Shown here: one piece after another, positions 9,978 to 17,025 of the stretch
Position numbering within the stretch: the stretch's first letter is position 1
How the letters are laid out: each line of letters opens with the position of its first letter
DNA from: Luteipulveratus flavus
GTDB taxonomy: Bacteria > Actinomycetota > Actinomycetes > Actinomycetales > Dermatophilaceae
Direction: 5' to 3' (one strand)
Length of the DNA stretch: 64,000 bases
Assembly: GCF_029080175.1 (NCBI RefSeq)
Contig: NZ_JARFJC010000017.1
Translations under genes and position numbers: made by a program
Notes under the pieces: generated by a model
The model's input: the letters and a program-made list of their open reading frames with translations, nothing else
Told to the model about the DNA's origin: nothing
Database searches by the model: none

Positions 9978-11150
9978 TCAGCTCTCGGTGGTGCTGTCCT
10001 CGTGCATCCGGCAGACGGTCTCGATGGTGGCCGTCCAGCGTGCCGGGGCTCCCATCACGGGGTTCTTGGGCGGCCGCTCGTGCGGGGCGCCTACGGCGGT
10101 GATCCTGCCCAGCTCGGTGGCCTGGCCGATGAGGCGTGCGCGGGCGCTGTCCTCGTCAGTGCCCCACAGGAAGGGTTGGGCCGTCCGCTTGCCGTCGGAG
10201 CCTCCGGCGTAGTGGTAGGGGATTTCCACCTCGGCCTTGATCGTCCGAATGCCGTCGGCGTTCGTGGTGTCGCCCAGAATTCGGCCGGAGGGGATCTCCA
10301 GGCCGACACGTCCGCCGACGGTCACGGAGTCGCCCCAGCGGTTGACCGGCTTTCCGTCCGGACTGATGCCCCGACCCAGGAAAGCCGCGGGCGCGAGCGC
10401 GCTGAGCAGTGAGCCGACGGTGCCCGCGGCATTGTCCGGGTAGATGTCGTGGAGCATCGGCACGGAGGGAGTGGCGCTCAGAACCGTGACGTCGTAGACG
10501 TCCACGACCGGTTCCCCGGTCGCCTGGGAGTAGTTGCCGCCTCCGACCTCGACCCGCAGGGAACCCTTGCCGTCCAGTGCAGCCCGGATCTCCTCAGGGT
10601 CGGGGGAGCGGTACAGCGGCGGCGCGAAGAACGTCAGGGAGAGGTTCCCGGAGAGTTCACCCCGGCTCTGGTCGGTGGTGGCGTTGATGTTCTGAGTGGC
10701 CAGGATGAGGGCGCCCTCGGGGGCGCCGTCAGGGCGTGCGTGCGGTGCCGTAACGCCGTACAGGACACCGATGCCCAGCGGCTTGGCCCATGCCTCCAGC
10801 GGCCCGGAGATCGCCGTCAGTAGGTCCACAGACCGCAGCTTGCGCTCGTAGGCATCGCACGCCCGGCGGTGAGCCTCGGAGGCACCGTCCGCCAGGCGCC
10901 GGGCTCGGTCGGCGGTGGCGATCTGGAGGGAGTAGTCCTCGGCCGACACGACGTCGATGCCCCGTTCGTACTGACGGCGAGTCCCAGCGAGCTGGCCCTC
11001 TGCCTCGGTGGCAGCGGCGGGCCAAGCGGAGAGGTTGTCATGGGCGGCCTTCATGGCCGCCATGAGTGCGTCGATTCCGGAGACGTCGATCACGACGTCC
11101 TCGGGGCTGGTGGCGTAGGCGGAAACGGTCTTGGTCTTGCTGGTGGCCAC
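9978..11150 (-). CDS. Unknown 390-residue protein (element cargo)
   Basis: Not recognised. Residues about 20-110 are Ala-rich and helical (SGIDALMAAMKAAHDNL; RRACDAYERKL), followed by a mixed beta-rich region of about 250 residues with Gly/Pro turns (GSLRVEVGGGNYSQATG; EVEIPYHYAGG). No membrane segment or catalytic motif is evident. The GTG at 11150 has GGAAGGA upstream. It is the last gene of the leftward operon and is separated from the preceding gene by the 456-bp hairpin-rich gap. The helical front and beta-rich back would suit a structural or binding protein, but this is speculation. Confidence 0.7.
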   Translation of the reverse strand: MATSKTKTVSAYATSPEDVVIDVSGIDALMAAMKAAHDNLSAWPAAATEAEGQLAGTRRQYERGIDVVSAEDYSLQIATADRARRLADGASEAHRRACDAYERKLRSVDLLTAISGPLEAWAKPLGIGVLYGVTAPHARPDGAPEGALILATQNINATTDQSRGELSGNLSLTFFAPPLYRSPDPEEIRAALDGKGSLRVEVGGGNYSQATGEPVVDVYDVTVLSATPSVPMLHDIYPDNAAGTVGSLLSALAPAAFLGRGISPDGKPVNRWGDSVTVGGRVGLEIPSGRILGDTTNADGIRTIKAEVEIPYHYAGGSDGKRTAQPFLWGTDEDSARARLIGQATELGRITAVGAPHERPPKNPVMGAPARWTATIETVCRMHEDSTTES

Positions 11151-11210
11151 TTGGTGTGGTCCTTCCGGTGAGGTAGTGCTGATGCTCTGTTCAGTTCTGG
11201 ACTTCCGGTT

Positions 11211-11600
11211 GGGCGCGCGTAAGCGCGCCCTTTGTCTACGGATTCATCATCGACTGACCTTTCCCTGCTCGGCGGCCCTATGGGGCCGCCCGGTGATCCG
11301 ACTTTGTGGTTAAACGTCTGTCTGCGGCGGCCTTCCGGCCGCCCTACTGTTCCTCTTGCCGTTGATTCTTTGACCGCCGATGCTTCGTCTCGGAGGCGCC
11401 GGAGGGCGCCTCCCGGTCAGGGTCGGAGGTCTTCTCCTTGCTGCCGTTGTGGCGCCGGAGGGCGCCCCGGGATCAGAGTCAGGGGCTTCCTTCTTTGCTG
11501 CCGTCGATGGAGCGCAACGGCGACGTGATCGCTCGCTCCGCTCGCTGCACTGCCGTTGGCTCTATTAGAGGGAGCGGCAGATAACCCCGGTATTCCGGGG
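11211..11600. repeat. Array of six perfect stem-loops with 4-nt loops
   Basis: The 456-bp non-coding gap (11151-11606) between two leftward genes holds six perfect inverted repeats, each with a tetraloop: 11211-11230 (stem gggcgcgc, loop GTAA), 11271-11290 (ggcggccc, TATG), 11326-11343 (ggcggcc, TTCC), 11392-11413 (ggaggcgcc, GGAG), 11451-11466 (ggcgcc, GGAG) and 11585-11600 (ccccgg, TATT). The first five start 55-66 bp apart. Intervening DNA is lower in GC. No ORF with coding character spans the gap. It could be a structured RNA, a replication or packaging origin, or stacked attenuators; the sequence does not say which. Confidence 0.8.
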
Positions 11601-11606
11601 GAGGCG

Positions 11607-12257
11607 CTACGCCATGGGCGGAGCATCCGCGGTGTTTACAGCCCTTCCGTTCTGTTCCGCCACCAGCCGGCCCATCGGTCGGGCGTCGGAGTCACCGCGC
11701 TGGACTTGACCTCGCCGCAGCCACACCCGACGTGCCGTTGATCCCTCGCGGACGTACCCGGCCGCCACGGCAGCGTTGACGGCATCGGCCACGCGGTTGG
11801 GTTCGCGTGCCTCTCCGGCCTTGTGCAGGATCGTGCCCAACTCGCGCTCGTGGAAGTAGGCCAGTCCTGAGCGCGGCTGCACCCGGCCCATTGCCGCGAA
11901 CATCACCCGCAGCGGCAGGACGATGCCCTCGTTCCTGGCCATGTCCTCGGCCCAATCGGTGGAGAACGCCGCCCAGCCGCCCGGCAGATGGATCCTGCCG
12001 CCTTGGTAGCCGTCGAGATCCTCCAGACGGTTAGGAGCCTCACCACGCCACCGACCCACAGCGGAGAGGGCAGCGTCTACGCGCTCGTCGTCGTGGTCTC
12101 CACCATTGGGGAGCGCCTCCCGGCGCGACTTGGAGTAGACCGACGCGCAGGTGCGGCAGTACGACTGCCGCGTGCCCTTGGCCCTGTTGCGCCAGGCGAA
12201 CGCCTCGGCGGCCTTGGTCTCCTCACACCTGGAGCACACCTGGACCTCATAGCTCAC
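11607..12257 (-). CDS. Zinc-ribbon-like protein (element gene)
   Basis: A 216-residue protein. The first about 45 residues carry C-x2-C (VCSRCEE) and a second C-x2-C (YCRTCAS) separated by about 23 residues with a central Phe and basic patch, a zinc-finger layout seen in phage endonuclease-VII-like and other DNA-binding proteins. The rest is a helical region with an Arg-rich end and could be winged-helix-like. Its ATG overlaps the stop of the upstream gene (ATGA), so it is translationally coupled to the winged-helix gene at 12254. Likely a DNA-binding replication or regulatory protein; exact role unknown. Confidence 0.65.
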   Translation of the reverse strand: MSYEVQVCSRCEETKAAEAFAWRNRAKGTRQSYCRTCASVYSKSRREALPNGGDHDDERVDAALSAVGRWRGEAPNRLEDLDGYQGGRIHLPGGWAAFSTDWAEDMARNEGIVLPLRVMFAAMGRVQPRSGLAYFHERELGTILHKAGEAREPNRVADAVNAAVAAGYVREGSTARRVWLRRGQVQRGDSDARPMGRLVAEQNGRAVNTADAPPMA

Positions 12258-12595
12258 GCGGCGGCCTCCAGCCGCCCGCGGGCCTCATCAGCCTGGAGCC
12301 GCTCCGGCAGGGTGAGCCGCCACTCGGTGCAGGCTCCAGAGGTGGCTCTGCCCTCGTGCTTGATCCATCCCGTCCATGCCAGTGCTCGCAGGCCGTCCCG
12401 TACAGCGGAGCGCGACAGCCTGGTCTGCCTTCGAAGGGCGAAGTGACCCGGTGCCGCACCCGCCCCGGTCTCCGGGTCCGCGTGGCACGCCAGGGCAACA
12501 CCGAGCGCGACCGCCTGGTCGTCCAGCCCATCGGCCGGCCCGTGCTCCCGTAGCACCGTGCGCCAGCAGCTCACGAATGATGCCGTGGTGGTCAT
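12254..12595 (-). CDS. Winged-helix/HTH protein (element gene)
   Basis: A 113-residue protein with a recognisable helix-turn-helix: HFALRRQTRLSRSAVRDGLRA followed by a wing-like segment WIKHEGR. Related small HTH proteins occur in actinobacterial phages and plasmids, often in replication or copy-control modules. It overlaps both neighbours by 4 bp (ATGA at each end), showing a tightly coupled three-gene unit with 12592 and 11607. Confidence 0.7.
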   Translation of the reverse strand: MTTTASFVSCWRTVLREHGPADGLDDQAVALGVALACHADPETGAGAAPGHFALRRQTRLSRSAVRDGLRALAWTGWIKHEGRATSGACTEWRLTLPERLQADEARGRLEAAA

Positions 12596-12756
12596 CGCAG
12601 AGCCGCCATGAGCTCGCCCGGCGTCATGTCCTCGTACGCCTTGACGTCCGGCTCTGCTCGGACTTCCTCGCCCCGAATGGCTCGCAGGAGCTCTCCGGGG
12701 TTGAGACCCTCATACGGGTTGGAATCGAACTCTGACAATGTGGTGCCTGACAACAT
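12592..12756 (-). CDS. Small acidic protein with duplicated 15-residue motif
   Basis: A 54-residue protein, first in the leftward operon. The ATG at 12756 is chosen because AAAGG lies four bases upstream; a longer frame from 12843 lacks a ribosome site. Two related segments, YEGLNPGELLRAIR and YEDMTPGELMAALR, make up most of the protein, so it looks like a tandem duplication of an amphipathic motif. No known family is recognised. Its stop overlaps the start of the winged-helix gene. Confidence 0.55.
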   Translation of the reverse strand: MLSGTTLSEFDSNPYEGLNPGELLRAIRGEEVRAEPDVKAYEDMTPGELMAALR

Positions 12757-12907
12757 GGTGCCTTTCGCTATGTAAATGGGCATGGCAAAGCCGTTTGTGC
12801 ATGAGGAATGCACATTCTTTGTGGGGTTCGACGGTGTAACCATCGCCTATCGCTACACATTCCCGGATCTGCGAAGAATCTTCGAGTATCGTCGGGTGCA
12901 TAGGGTT

Positions 12908-12927
12908 GCAACGCGATTACGCGTTGC
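12908..12927. promoter_or_regulatory. 8-bp-arm palindrome in the element's divergent promoter region
   Basis: The arms gcaacgcg (12908-12915) and cgcgttgc (12920-12927) flank ATTA. The site lies between the leftward operon start (12756) and the broken rightward HTH gene (13015), in a locally AT-richer stretch. It could be the operator of the element's regulator. Confidence 0.4.
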
Positions 12928-13014
12928 TCCGCTCGGTGCGGTAACTCTACATAAGCAGCGTCCACCGACAGCCTTGTCCCGTCTCGTCCTTCCGACGATC
13001 CGGGCCGAGAGGCG

Positions 13015-13435
13015 ATGGAGCGCCAGGCGTACGCCGCGCTCGGCTACGCCTCGCCGGGCGCCTACGTTGCCGAACGGTTCGGAGAGACACCCTGACTCGA
13101 CTAGGAGCCCCGCTCCGGCGCGAGGTCGTCAAGGAGCTGAGCGAGGCGGGGCTGAGCACGAGGGCGATAGCCCCCGTGGTGGGCGCCAGTCAGATGACGG
13201 TTGTCCGCGACCTGGCGCAAGGTGAAACATCTGATTCACCTGCGCCCCAGTCGCCGGCTTGGACGGCAAGACCTACACCCGACCCGAGCCGGCCAAGCGC
13301 AAGCGCAGACCGCTCCCGGACGCCTTCCTTGACGCAGCCAGCGAGGTGCGCGAGGCGGTCGAGAGGGTCGCCAGACTTACGAGCGACGACCGCCCGGTCC
13401 GTGGCAGCACAAAGCCCCACCAACACCCCTGGTGA
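13015..13435 (+). pseudogene. HTH regulator gene broken by two frameshifts
   Basis: Three frames must be joined to recover a protein like the small HTH regulators of actinobacterial phages and elements. The first part (AALGYASPGAYVAERFGE) ends at TGA 13093. The second (LRREVVKELSEAGLSTRAIA, then VVGASQMTVVRDL, the HTH) runs to about 13244. The third (AGLDGKTYTRPEP, then LPDAFLDAASEVREAVERV) ends at TGA 13433. Both shifts are in the same direction and fall in C runs (13090-13092 and 13245-13248), so each could be a lost C. They may be real decay or sequence errors in homopolymers. It would be the divergent regulator of the element. Confidence 0.7.
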
Positions 13436-13456
13436 TGACGAGGTGCTGGTGGGGCT
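13413..13456. terminator. Bidirectional hairpin between convergent element genes
   Basis: The arms agccccacca (13413-13422) and tggtggggct (13447-13456) are perfectly complementary, and cacc/ggtg extends the stem inward after one mismatch. It overlaps the end of the broken HTH gene (stop 13433) and lies 12 bp past the stop of the minus-strand gene at 13469, so it can serve both. Confidence 0.65.
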
Positions 13457-13468
13457 CGGAGTTCGTGC

Positions 13469-13873
13469 CTAGGCGGTCGGCTCCGCTACGGCGTCACCGC
13501 CCGGGACGTCCTCTCCCGGCTGGACGCCTGCCTCCGCCAGGAGTGCGGCGTACGCCTCGGAGTAGTCGAGCACGTCCACATCGGCCCGCACGGCGTCCTC
13601 GTGGTTGTCCACGATCAGCAGGAAGGCGGACCATCCGTCCGCCGTCTGCCCGGCCTCCGTCGCGCAATGGTCCTCGTCCTCCAGCGGGACGAACCCGCGC
13701 GCCCGGAGCTCATCCATCGCCCGGTCCCAATCGGCCTCGTGCAGGCTCGATCCGAGCCGGTCCACGCTCGCCACGTCGTCCTCGTGCGGCGCTTGCAGGA
13801 GTACCCCCGTGCCCGTGATGACGTCGAGCAGTGCTCGGCACGTCGCCCACTGCATCCCCTGATAGTTGCTCAT
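13469..13873 (-). CDS. Small acidic protein coupled to the integrase
   Basis: A 134-residue, strongly acidic protein (many Asp/Glu, few basic residues) of unknown family. Its ATG overlaps the integrase stop (ATGA at 13873-13870), and it is followed by a terminator hairpin, so integrase and this protein form one two-gene operon. Coupling to a large serine recombinase makes it a candidate recombination directionality factor or integrase partner, but RDFs are too diverse to recognise by sequence. An acidic DNA-mimic role is another option. The longer upstream frame is antisense-like and was not used. Confidence 0.7.
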   Translation of the reverse strand: MSNYQGMQWATCRALLDVITGTGVLLQAPHEDDVASVDRLGSSLHEADWDRAMDELRARGFVPLEDEDHCATEAGQTADGWSAFLLIVDNHEDAVRADVDVLDYSEAYAALLAEAGVQPGEDVPGGDAVAEPTA

Positions 13874-15363
13874 GCTCTGTTGCCCCAGCCTTTCCAATTG
13901 ATGGTCACGTACTCGGGACTCATCGGCCTGCGACCGCGGCCCCGTGGCTTGATGGAGATGCTCTCGATGTGCTCCGCCAGGACGGAGCGACGCTCGGCGT
14001 CGTCCATGCGCTGCCACGCCTCCCGGACGCTGCCGATGCCCTCCGCGTGGTCCAAAGCAGTGCGCGGCCTGTAGTAGGTGGCCGCCTGTGCGTCCAAGCT
14101 GGTGATGGTGGCCTCAACGGTGCTCGTGGTCGTCGTGAACGTGGCTAGCGACATCTCGCCCCGGGCGTAGGACTCCCGGAGTTCCTGGAGCCGTACGCGT
14201 GCCTCGGCCGCCTCATGGGCGGCCGCGAGCGCGTCCGCGTCCTCGCGCTGTGCTGCCTGCGCTCGGTACAGGGCTCCGGCGGGATTGGTAAGCCGCTTCA
14301 CCAGTTCCTTGCGGACGTACTCGTCTAGCCACTCCAGAGGCGCCCTCGTGTGCCCGCACTTGGTCGCGATGTACACGTCACGCTTGACGGGCTGGAGGCT
14401 GCCGTCAGGCTGCCGGATCTGAGACGTGCTCGTGCCCTTGGCGAACGGTCCGCCACAGACGCCACATACGCACAGGCTCGATAGCAGAGCCTTGGCCTTC
14501 CCGCGTCCCTTCTGCCTGCCGCCCGGCCGCACTGCCCGTTCGATGATGGCCATCCACTCGTCCCGCGGGATGATCGGTTCCCACTCGGCCTCATCGGAGA
14601 CGATCTCTCCCCGGTACGTCCTCATGCCGCCGTTCCGAGGGTTGACCATGACCTGACGGACGGTCCGCGCGTGCCACTCGTGACCGAGGGGCGTGGTCTC
14701 GCCCTGGTCGTTGAGGTACCGCGCGATGTCGGCGAACGACGCACCATCCCGGACCATGCCGAACGCGTGCCGTAGGTGCTCGGCCTCCCGCTCGATGAGG
14801 ATCGGCCGGCCGTTCTCGTCTCGCCCGTTCGCGTACCCGTACGGGCGTCGTCCTGACCACCCCTTGCGACCCTTCGACGCGGACTCGCGGAACGCTGCCC
14901 GCTTGCGCTCGGCCGAGTGCTCGGTCTCGAACGTCGCCCACGCTGCCAAGGTCGTGGCGATGGCCCGACCGGACGGCGTGGCGAGATCCACGGTGCCTGC
15001 CTTGACCGAGTGGACCGGCACGCCCAGCTCGATGATCCGATTCAGGTCGGACGTCTTCCGGACGAGTCGGTCCTGATGCCAGCACACGATGGCCTGCGGA
15101 CGGTCCTCCAGCATCTGCTCGAACGCCGGGCGACGTACGCCGGACGTCGCAGAGACGCTGTTGTCCACGTAGACCTGACCGACCGCCCAGCCCTCTTGCT
15201 CGCACAGCGAGCGGCACAGCGTCTCCTGCCGCTCAACCCCGGCCGCCTCGCCTGACTTGTCGTCGCTGATCCGCACGTAGATGGCAGCGGTGAGCTGGTC
15301 GGTCTTGCCCTTGTCCGCGTCGCCCCCGGAGGGGCGAGCGCGTCTCATCGATGTGTACGCCAC
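13870..15363 (-). CDS. Large serine recombinase (integrase)
   Basis: A 497-residue site-specific recombinase. The N-terminal catalytic domain (about residues 25-165) has AAIYVRISDDKSG with the nucleophilic Ser, and the Arg-containing DRLVRKTSDL. A recombinase domain (about 190-290) follows. The zinc ribbon has C-x-C-x2-C-x-G (CVCGVCGG) and a downstream CGHTR, and a coiled coil lies near 380-430. The GTG at 15363 lies seven bases after TATACC (15375-15370, minus strand), suggesting a leaderless start; an ATG at 15348 is the alternative. It lies 36 bp inside attR and should catalyse insertion at the permease 3' end. Confidence 0.93.
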   Translation of the reverse strand: MAYTSMRRARPSGGDADKGKTDQLTAAIYVRISDDKSGEAAGVERQETLCRSLCEQEGWAVGQVYVDNSVSATSGVRRPAFEQMLEDRPQAIVCWHQDRLVRKTSDLNRIIELGVPVHSVKAGTVDLATPSGRAIATTLAAWATFETEHSAERKRAAFRESASKGRKGWSGRRPYGYANGRDENGRPILIEREAEHLRHAFGMVRDGASFADIARYLNDQGETTPLGHEWHARTVRQVMVNPRNGGMRTYRGEIVSDEAEWEPIIPRDEWMAIIERAVRPGGRQKGRGKAKALLSSLCVCGVCGGPFAKGTSTSQIRQPDGSLQPVKRDVYIATKCGHTRAPLEWLDEYVRKELVKRLTNPAGALYRAQAAQREDADALAAAHEAAEARVRLQELRESYARGEMSLATFTTTTSTVEATITSLDAQAATYYRPRTALDHAEGIGSVREAWQRMDDAERRSVLAEHIESISIKPRGRGRRPMSPEYVTINWKGWGNRA

Positions 15364-15398
15364 AGGCAGAGGTATACACCATTTAATGACTCATGGGT

Positions 15399-15408
15399 GA
15401 TCCGATCA
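15399..15408 (+). repeat. attR core of the integrated element
   Basis: This is the second copy of GATCCGATCA. The sequence after it (from 15409) continues in frame as the displaced permease end: Lys-Gln-Val-Phe-Gly-Val-Ser and TAG at 15429-15431. Confidence 0.85.
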
Positions 15409-15475
15409 AGCAGGTCTTCGGCGTCTCGTAGCCGCTGCTGCTGCTGCTCGCCGAGAGGCCCACGTCTCGCCGAGC

Positions 15476-15546
15476 GGCCCCCGGTTCCAGCCTGGAACCG
15501 GGGGCCTCTCGGCGGTCGCTGGGCCTCTCGCGGGCGCCCGCGAGAG
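15476..15546. terminator. Displaced permease terminator and adjacent 22-bp palindrome
   Basis: A perfect 14-bp stem (15476-15489 with 15493-15506, loop GCC) lies 45 bp after the original permease stop codon. A second perfect palindrome, ctctcgcgggc|gcccgcgagag, occupies 15525-15546. These were presumably the terminator of the NCS2 permease before the element separated them by 6.5 kb; they also precede the YjbR-like gene. Confidence 0.7.
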
Positions 15547-15588
15547 CGATCAAGCGCAGTGCCGCCACTCGCGGCTAGCGTCGGCTCC

Positions 15589-15951
15589 ATGACCGGCTGG
15601 GACGACGTGAGCGACGTGTGTGGGCGACTGCCGGGTGCAGAGCTCGGTGAGGCGCACGAGGGTTCGCCGGCCTGGTACGCGGGGCGTCACCCGTTCGCCC
15701 GGCTGCGCTGGGACGAGTGCGACCGCGAGCTGCTGCAGGTCTGGACGGCGCAGATGGACACCGCGCAGGTGCTCGGCGGCCGGCGCGGAACGTTTCCGGT
15801 GATCCACACCTTCAGCCACCGGGTCTCCCTGTGGGCCGTGCTCGACGACCTCGACCGGCGCGAGGTCACCGAGCTGCTGCTGGACTCCTACGGTGCGCGC
15901 GGGGGCCGGCGCCGGCTGGCCGCCGTCGATGTGGAGGCGTTGCTGCCATGA
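15589..15951 (+). CDS. MmcQ/YjbR family protein
   Basis: A 120-residue protein of the MmcQ/YjbR (CyaY-like fold) family. It has the early LPGAELGEAHEGSPAWYAG strand-turn, FARLRWDE, a central W-T-A-Q region and the late helix EVTELLLDSYGARGG. Members are small cytoplasmic proteins, some described as DNA-binding; function here is unknown. Its TGA overlaps the ATG of the following DHFR-like gene, so the two were probably co-expressed. Confidence 0.8.
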   Translation: MTGWDDVSDVCGRLPGAELGEAHEGSPAWYAGRHPFARLRWDECDRELLQVWTAQMDTAQVLGGRRGTFPVIHTFSHRVSLWAVLDDLDRREVTELLLDSYGARGGRRRLAAVDVEALLP

Positions 15952-16541
15952 CCAAGGTCCAGTACTTCACCGCGTGCTCGCTGGACGGGTTCATCGCCGA
16001 TGAGCATCACGCACTCGACTGGTTGTACGCCGTCCCGCACGACGCCGACGACGGCTACTGGGGCGCGTTCATCGGCGACATCGGGCCGTTGGTGATGGGT
16101 GCGACGACCTACGAGTACATGCTGCGTGAGCACGACATGGTGGCTCACCCGCAGCAGTGGCGCGAGTTCTACGACGACCGGCCGGCCTTCGTGTTCACCC
16201 ATCGCGACCTGCCGCGGATCCCCGGCGTCGACGTGACGTTCGTACAGGGAGACGTGGCTGACGCGTACGACGCGATCCTGGCCAAGGCGGCGGGCAGGAA
16301 CGTGTGGGTGCTCGCGGCCCGGCCCGTCAGAGTGCGAGGTGAAGGCGCAGCGACTCGTCGAGCTCCCACGCCGCGGACGGCGACAAGCGCCCGAGGCGGG
16401 TCGACAGCCGTACGACGTCGATCGAGCGCACCTGCTCCGCCTGCGCCTTGGACTCACGAGACAGGCCCGACTCGGCGGGCGACAGCGACACCTGGAACCG
16501 CAGGACGCGGCCGGTGCTCGAGCTCACCGGCACGACTGTGA
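15948..16541 (+). pseudogene. RibD C-terminal/DHFR-like gene, truncated
   Basis: The first about 125 residues are a clear bacterial dihydrofolate-reductase-like (RibD C-terminal) protein: TKVQYFTACSLDGFIAD, LVMGATTYEYM and AGRNVWVLAA. At about 16,318, where intact relatives continue with a GG-D-L-x-G-Q-F segment and a further about 60 residues, homology stops. The frame then runs antisense through mazF as Arg-rich nonsense to 16541. The missing part includes NADPH-site strands, so the product is probably inactive. The breakpoint coincides with the end of the mazF gene (16327), suggesting arrival of the toxin-antitoxin module or a deletion there. Confidence 0.75.
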
Positions 16542-16677
16542 CCACGCCGTGGTCGAGCCTGCTGGCGGCGGCATTCGCGCCGTCGTTGCTGACGATCACC
16601 ACGGGACGATGCTTGTCGGCCTCCGCGCCGCGCCTGGGGTCGAGATCGGCAAGCCAGACGTCACCGCGCAGGATCAC
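16327..16677 (-). CDS. MazF/PemK-type endoribonuclease toxin
   Basis: A 116-residue toxin of the MazF/PemK family. It opens ILRGDVWLADLDP, has the RPVVIVSND core strand, and continues TVVPVSS and AEQVRSIDVVRL, all typical family segments. MazF toxins cleave mRNA at short motifs and are held inactive by the partner antitoxin. The GTG at 16677 overlaps the antitoxin stop (GTGA), the normal toxin-after-antitoxin layout. The gene ends exactly where the DHFR-like gene loses homology. Confidence 0.88.
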   Translation of the reverse strand: MILRGDVWLADLDPRRGAEADKHRPVVIVSNDGANAAASRLDHGVVTVVPVSSSTGRVLRFQVSLSPAESGLSRESKAQAEQVRSIDVVRLSTRLGRLSPSAAWELDESLRLHLAL

Positions 16678-16889
16678 CGAAGGCCGTCCTGCGCGGTGAC
16701 ATGCCACGACGCGCCCTCGCCGGAGTCGTGCCACTCGCTGAAGGCCTCGGCGTAGGAGTCCTCGAGCTCACGAGCGCGCAGGAGCCGCACCGCGCGCAGC
16801 AGAGCGGCCGAGCGGGACTCGGAGTGCGCGCGCGCCACCGCGTCGAGGAACTCGACCTCGTCATCGGGCAGGCTCACGCTCAGCTTCAT
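16674..16889 (-). CDS. MazE-like ribbon-helix-helix antitoxin
   Basis: A 71-residue antitoxin. The N-terminus MKLSVSLPDDEVEFLDAVA is a ribbon-helix-helix DNA-binding domain, and SRSAALLRAVRLLRA is the second helix. The acidic, Trp-containing C-terminus (SEWHDSGEGASWHV) is the likely toxin-binding tail. It is upstream of and coupled to mazF. Autoregulation of the operon is expected for the family, and a small inverted repeat lies just upstream of its start. Confidence 0.85.
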   Translation of the reverse strand: MKLSVSLPDDEVEFLDAVARAHSESRSAALLRAVRLLRARELEDSYAEAFSEWHDSGEGASWHVTAQDGLR

Positions 16890-16898
16890 ACCAGGATG

Positions 16899-16910
16899 CT
16901 ACCCGAGTAG
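16899..16910. promoter_or_regulatory. Possible antitoxin operator
   Basis: ctac-CCGA-gtag (16899-16910) is a short inverted repeat 10 bp upstream of the antitoxin ATG. It overlaps the expected promoter, as for autoregulated RHH antitoxins. The arms are short. Confidence 0.35.
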
Positions 16911-16929
16911 TACCACCAGCCATACCTTC

Positions 16930-16999
16930 AGAGTGGCCCCGATCCAGCACGAGCGGCCCATCAGCTGATGGGCCGCTCGTCGCGGATGTGGGCCACTCT
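16930..16999. terminator. 70-bp near-perfect palindrome downstream of the helicase gene
   Basis: All paired bases share one register: outer arms of 10 bp (16930-16939 with 16990-16999), a 4-bp atcc/ggat pairing (16942-16945 with 16984-16987), and a perfect 32-bp central palindrome (16949-16980). In total 30 of 35 base pairs match. It lies 26 bp beyond the stop of the minus-strand helicase and before the antitoxin promoter, so termination is the simplest role. It is longer than the other hairpins in the window. Confidence 0.65.
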
Positions 17000-17025
17000 C
17001 GTGCGGGCCTGCGTCAGGACCGGTG

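Noticed and set aside
11211..11600. CRISPR array in the repeat-rich gap
   Set aside because: The repeats are different palindromes, not copies of one repeat, and no cas gene is present.
12776..13225. Plus-strand 149-codon frame at the element regulator
   Set aside because: Arg/Pro-rich composition, no ribosome site, and it overlaps the leftward promoter and the better-supported broken HTH gene in other frames.
13240..13252. Programmed -1 frameshift in the HTH gene
   Set aside because: There is no X-XXY-YYZ slippery heptamer, and a second shift of the same kind occurs 155 bp upstream; decay or sequence error is simpler.
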